Shown here in pieces: positions 62,130-64,000 of a stretch of 64,000 nucleotides of DNA. How positions within the stretch are numbered: the stretch's first letter is position 1; each line of letters starts with the position of its first letter. Under the pieces are notes generated by a model. It saw nothing but the letters and a program-made list of their open reading frames with translations, was not told the origin of the DNA and did not search any database. The position numbers and the translations under genes are program-made. The stretch is from an uncultured Alphaproteobacteria bacterium (lineage in GTDB: Bacteria; Pseudomonadota; Alphaproteobacteria; UBA2966), in assembly GCA_958295725.1 (NCBI GenBank), contig OY282368.1:1198501-1262500 (forward strand). Reading direction: 5' to 3'.

Positions 62130-63269
62130 TGTCCTGGTTCAGGACATATGAGACACGGGGGTCTCTTTGGCTGTCAGTGAGTGAAGGTACTGGGCGGGGG
62201 TGTGTCCGCCAAGGGCCTGGTGCGGTCTGAAGGTGTTGAATTCGTCGGCGAAGGCGTCGATCCATCGGTTGATGTCGTCGAGGTTGTCGTCGGGCAGGTC
62301 CCATGTGGCGTAGAACTCGTATCTCCAGGCGCCGTTGTTGCGCTCGACGTGACCGTTGAGCTTGGGCGAGCGTGGCGGGAGTTCGAACAGATCGATGCGG
62401 CGGCGCTGGCATTCGGTCTCGAAGTCGGCCTTGAACTCAGAGCCTCCATCGACCTGGATGGCTTCGATGGGGAAGGGCATGTCGGCCTGGAGCTTGTCGA
62501 GGAAGCGCCTGGCGTTGTGTGCGGTTGCGCGTCTCCAGGCCTGTGCGCAGGTCCATTTGGTGACGGGGTCATGGGCGGTGAACTGCTTGATGGCGGGCCG
62601 GGCTGTGTGTGGCGAGACGGTGAGGGTGTCGAGTTGGACGATCTCTCCGGGACTTGTGGGCTTGCGGCCCTTGGGCAGGCGTCTGGCGTATGGTCTGAGG
62701 CGCCGGGCGGCGCGCGGTCCGTTGCGGCGCAAGGTCGGGACCGGGGTGACGGCGCCGCGCTCCATGAGGGTCTTGAGGATGCGGCCTGTGGTGCTCTCGC
62801 TTGCCGCGTGCCCGTTGCGTCGGAGCAGGACGGCGATCTTGGCCTTGCCCCACATGGGGTAGTCGGCGCGTGTCTCCCGGACCGCCGTCACCAGCGCCGC
62901 CGACCAAGTGGGCCGGCGCGGGGTGTGCGGGCGTCGCGAGCACGGCTTGAGGCGGTTGCGGTCCGCCAGCCTCTGCCACCGGTAGAGGGTCGATCTCGGC
63001 ACGCCGACGGCGTTGGCGGCCGCTCGTGCGGTCAGGCCGTCGGCCCGGGCTTGGCGCCAGCGCTCAAGGGCGTCGCGCCTGTGCGCTTCGTCGCTCCGCT
63101 CCTTGCCGCACAGGCGCGACGCCAGGGCGGCTCCTCGTGTAATCTGCCGGGGCAGGCCGAAGGTCTGCATGGGGGTTCTCCTTCACGCTGCTTGTTCAGC
63201 ACCAACAGCGTCGGAGACCCCCGCCCTTACATCAAGGGCCCGTGTCTCACATCTGTCTGAACGAGGTCA
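62130..63269 (-). mobile_element. Intact IS481-family insertion sequence
   Basis: About 1140 bp with imperfect terminal inverted repeats: TGTCCTGGTTCAGGACATAT at the left, and at the right, read inward, TGACCTCGTTCAGACAGATG, both continuing to TGAGACAC. The flanks show TCGAT at 62125-62129 and again at 63270-63274, a candidate 5-bp target duplication. One transposase gene fills the element, its stop codon lying in the left inverted repeat. Confidence 0.88.
62139..63170 (-). CDS. IS481-family transposase
   Basis: 343 aa. N-terminal HTH (ARAAANAVGVPRSTLYRWQ, ~48-67), then the rve core with D181 (VQLDTL), D241 (IQVDGGSEF) and E276 (GHVERNNG), a complete DDE triad, and the family ending FRPHQALGGHTPAQYL. 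GGAGAACCCCC precedes the ATG. It appears intact and may be active. Confidence 0.93.
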   Translation of the reverse strand: MQTFGLPRQITRGAALASRLCGKERSDEAHRRDALERWRQARADGLTARAAANAVGVPRSTLYRWQRLADRNRLKPCSRRPHTPRRPTWSAALVTAVRETRADYPMWGKAKIAVLLRRNGHAASESTTGRILKTLMERGAVTPVPTLRRNGPRAARRLRPYARRLPKGRKPTSPGEIVQLDTLTVSPHTARPAIKQFTAHDPVTKWTCAQAWRRATAHNARRFLDKLQADMPFPIEAIQVDGGSEFKADFETECQRRRIDLFELPPRSPKLNGHVERNNGAWRYEFYATWDLPDDNLDDINRWIDAFADEFNTFRPHQALGGHTPAQYLHSLTAKETPVSHMS

Positions 63270-63321
63270 TCGATATGTTGTGCCCGCGACAGACCGTGGA
63301 ACCATGATGTTGTGAGGGTCC

Positions 63322-64000
63322 GTGGCCGAAGCCTCTTCCGACGCCTCCCTGGCCGACGACGTGCGGCGCCATGACTACGACCGCTATCTTTGCGCGCTGT
63401 TCGCGCCCGCGCATCGGCGCCCGGCCCTCGTCGCGCTGCTCGCGCTGAACCTGGAACTCGGGCGGATTCGCGAACGGGTCGGTGAGCCGATGCTGGGCCG
63501 GGTCCGTCTGACGTGGTGGCGCGAGACCGTCGACGGAGTCTTCGAGGGGCCGCCTCGTCGGCACCCCGTGGCCCGCGCCCTCGCGGAGGCCGTCGCGCGG
63601 CATCCGATCTCGCGGGAGGTGTTGGAGGGCATGATCGACGCGCGGGAGCAGGAGTTCGCCGGACGGGAGTTTCCGTCGTTCGAGGCGCTGGACCGGTTCG
63701 CGAGCGGGACCTCGGGTGCTCTCCAGCGCGCCTGTCTGGCGGTGCTGGGCGTCGACGACGCCCCGGAAGCGGCCGCGGCGGCGGACCATGTGGGCACGGC
63801 CCTGGCCCTGATCGATCTGGTCCGCGGCGTGCCCCATCACGCCCGCGCGGGGCGCACCTGCCTTCCGCGAGACGCCTTGGCCGAGGCGGCGCTCGGCACG
63901 GACGACCTGATCCATCCCGAGGGGCGCGCGCGTCTGGCGCCGGTCGTCGAGGCGATCGTCGACGGCGCGTCGCGGCATGTGCGGTGGGCGCGGGACCTGC
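63322..64000 (+). CDS. Squalene/phytoene synthase family protein (3' truncated by window edge)
   Basis: GTG start at 63322 with GAGGG upstream; 226 codons are visible without a stop. The text DYDRYLCALFAPAHRRPALVA, LNLELGRIRERVGEPMLGRVRLTWWRE and LVRGVPHHARAGRTCLP matches the alphaproteobacterial squalene/phytoene-synthase-like (NDUFAF6-like) proteins. Classic DxxxD prenyl-diphosphate motifs are weak (ALIDLVRG region), so a prenyltransferase role is uncertain and a complex-I-assembly-type role is possible, alongside the Mth938 gene. It begins 48 bp after the IS end. Confidence 0.88.
   Translation, partial: MAEASSDASLADDVRRHDYDRYLCALFAPAHRRPALVALLALNLELGRIRERVGEPMLGRVRLTWWRETVDGVFEGPPRRHPVARALAEAVARHPISREVLEGMIDAREQEFAGREFPSFEALDRFASGTSGALQRACLAVLGVDDAPEAAAAADHVGTALALIDLVRGVPHHARAGRTCLPRDALAEAALGTDDLIHPEGRARLAPVVEAIVDGASRHVRWARDL

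Overview
The window is GC-rich, with almost every gene using GC-ending codons. It carries two neighbourhoods typical of Alphaproteobacteria, close to Rhodospirillales-like lineages: recG / sdhE-mfd (33.8-40.0 kb) and yajC-secD-secF-Mth938 followed by a squalene/phytoene-synthase-like gene (57.9-64.0 kb). No species can be named from sequence alone. Gene density is high, stop/start overlaps of 4 nt are common, and the high GC produces many long false antisense frames.

Layout. 0-1.2 kb: 3' part of a Rieske ring-hydroxylating oxygenase. 1.2-3.8 kb: a tightly coupled minus-strand operon of an AAA/ABC-type ATPase (DUF3696 type), a PIN-domain nuclease and an ATP-dependent RNA ligase, bracketed by a direct repeat. 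This is the most unusual system in the window. 4.0-5.8 kb: a terminase-small-subunit-like HTH protein with an extreme Glu-rich tail, then a 4.2-copy array of ~116-bp hairpin-bearing repeats. 5.8-21.0 kb: a catabolic island with a polyamine-type ABC importer (two permeases, two tandem binding proteins, ATPase), two unknown 205-aa paralogues, a DUF1116 protein, an amidase, an iron-containing alcohol dehydrogenase and a three-gene cobalt-type nitrile hydratase. A second amidase, an SDR and an enolase-superfamily enzyme face it. 21.3-25.2 kb: a large surface-type lipoprotein and a branched-chain-amino-acid-type binding protein. 25.2-29.1 kb: a DUF2182/DUF1326 pair separated by a Septu-like ATPase + HNH nuclease module, with a duplicated DUF2182 fragment at the junction. 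29.3-33.8 kb: desaturase, glycine-zipper protein, two alpha/beta hydrolases, Sel1 protein, DUF502 protein. 33.8-40.6 kb: DNA repair block (recG, sdhE, mfd) and a FrnE-like DsbA protein. 40.7-48.5 kb: SDRs, two amidohydrolases, a DUF6884 + GIY-YIG pair and a mandelate-racemase-like enolase. 48.8-50.7 kb: small membrane proteins and tRNA-Ser(UGA). 50.9-57.1 kb: RidA, a quinone-oxidoreductase-like enzyme with a probable 5' frameshift, an arylformamidase-like hydrolase, a lone molybdenum hydroxylase large subunit and a LysM/LytM lipoprotein. 57-64 kb: a DUF815 ATPase and the Sec operon, with a PuuD-like membrane protein and an intact IS481-family element lying before the phytoene-synthase-like gene.

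How it fits together. The recurring theme is uptake and degradation of amides, nitriles, amidines and other organic nitrogen compounds. The other theme is genome traffic: one intact IS481 copy with a candidate target duplication, at least four decayed copies of its palindromic end, and three ATPase/nuclease-type modules that look like phage or plasmid defence. The strongest candidate for an undescribed system is the ATPase-PIN-RNA ligase operon, which combines a putative RNA-cutting enzyme and an RNA-sealing enzyme under a sensor-type ATPase.
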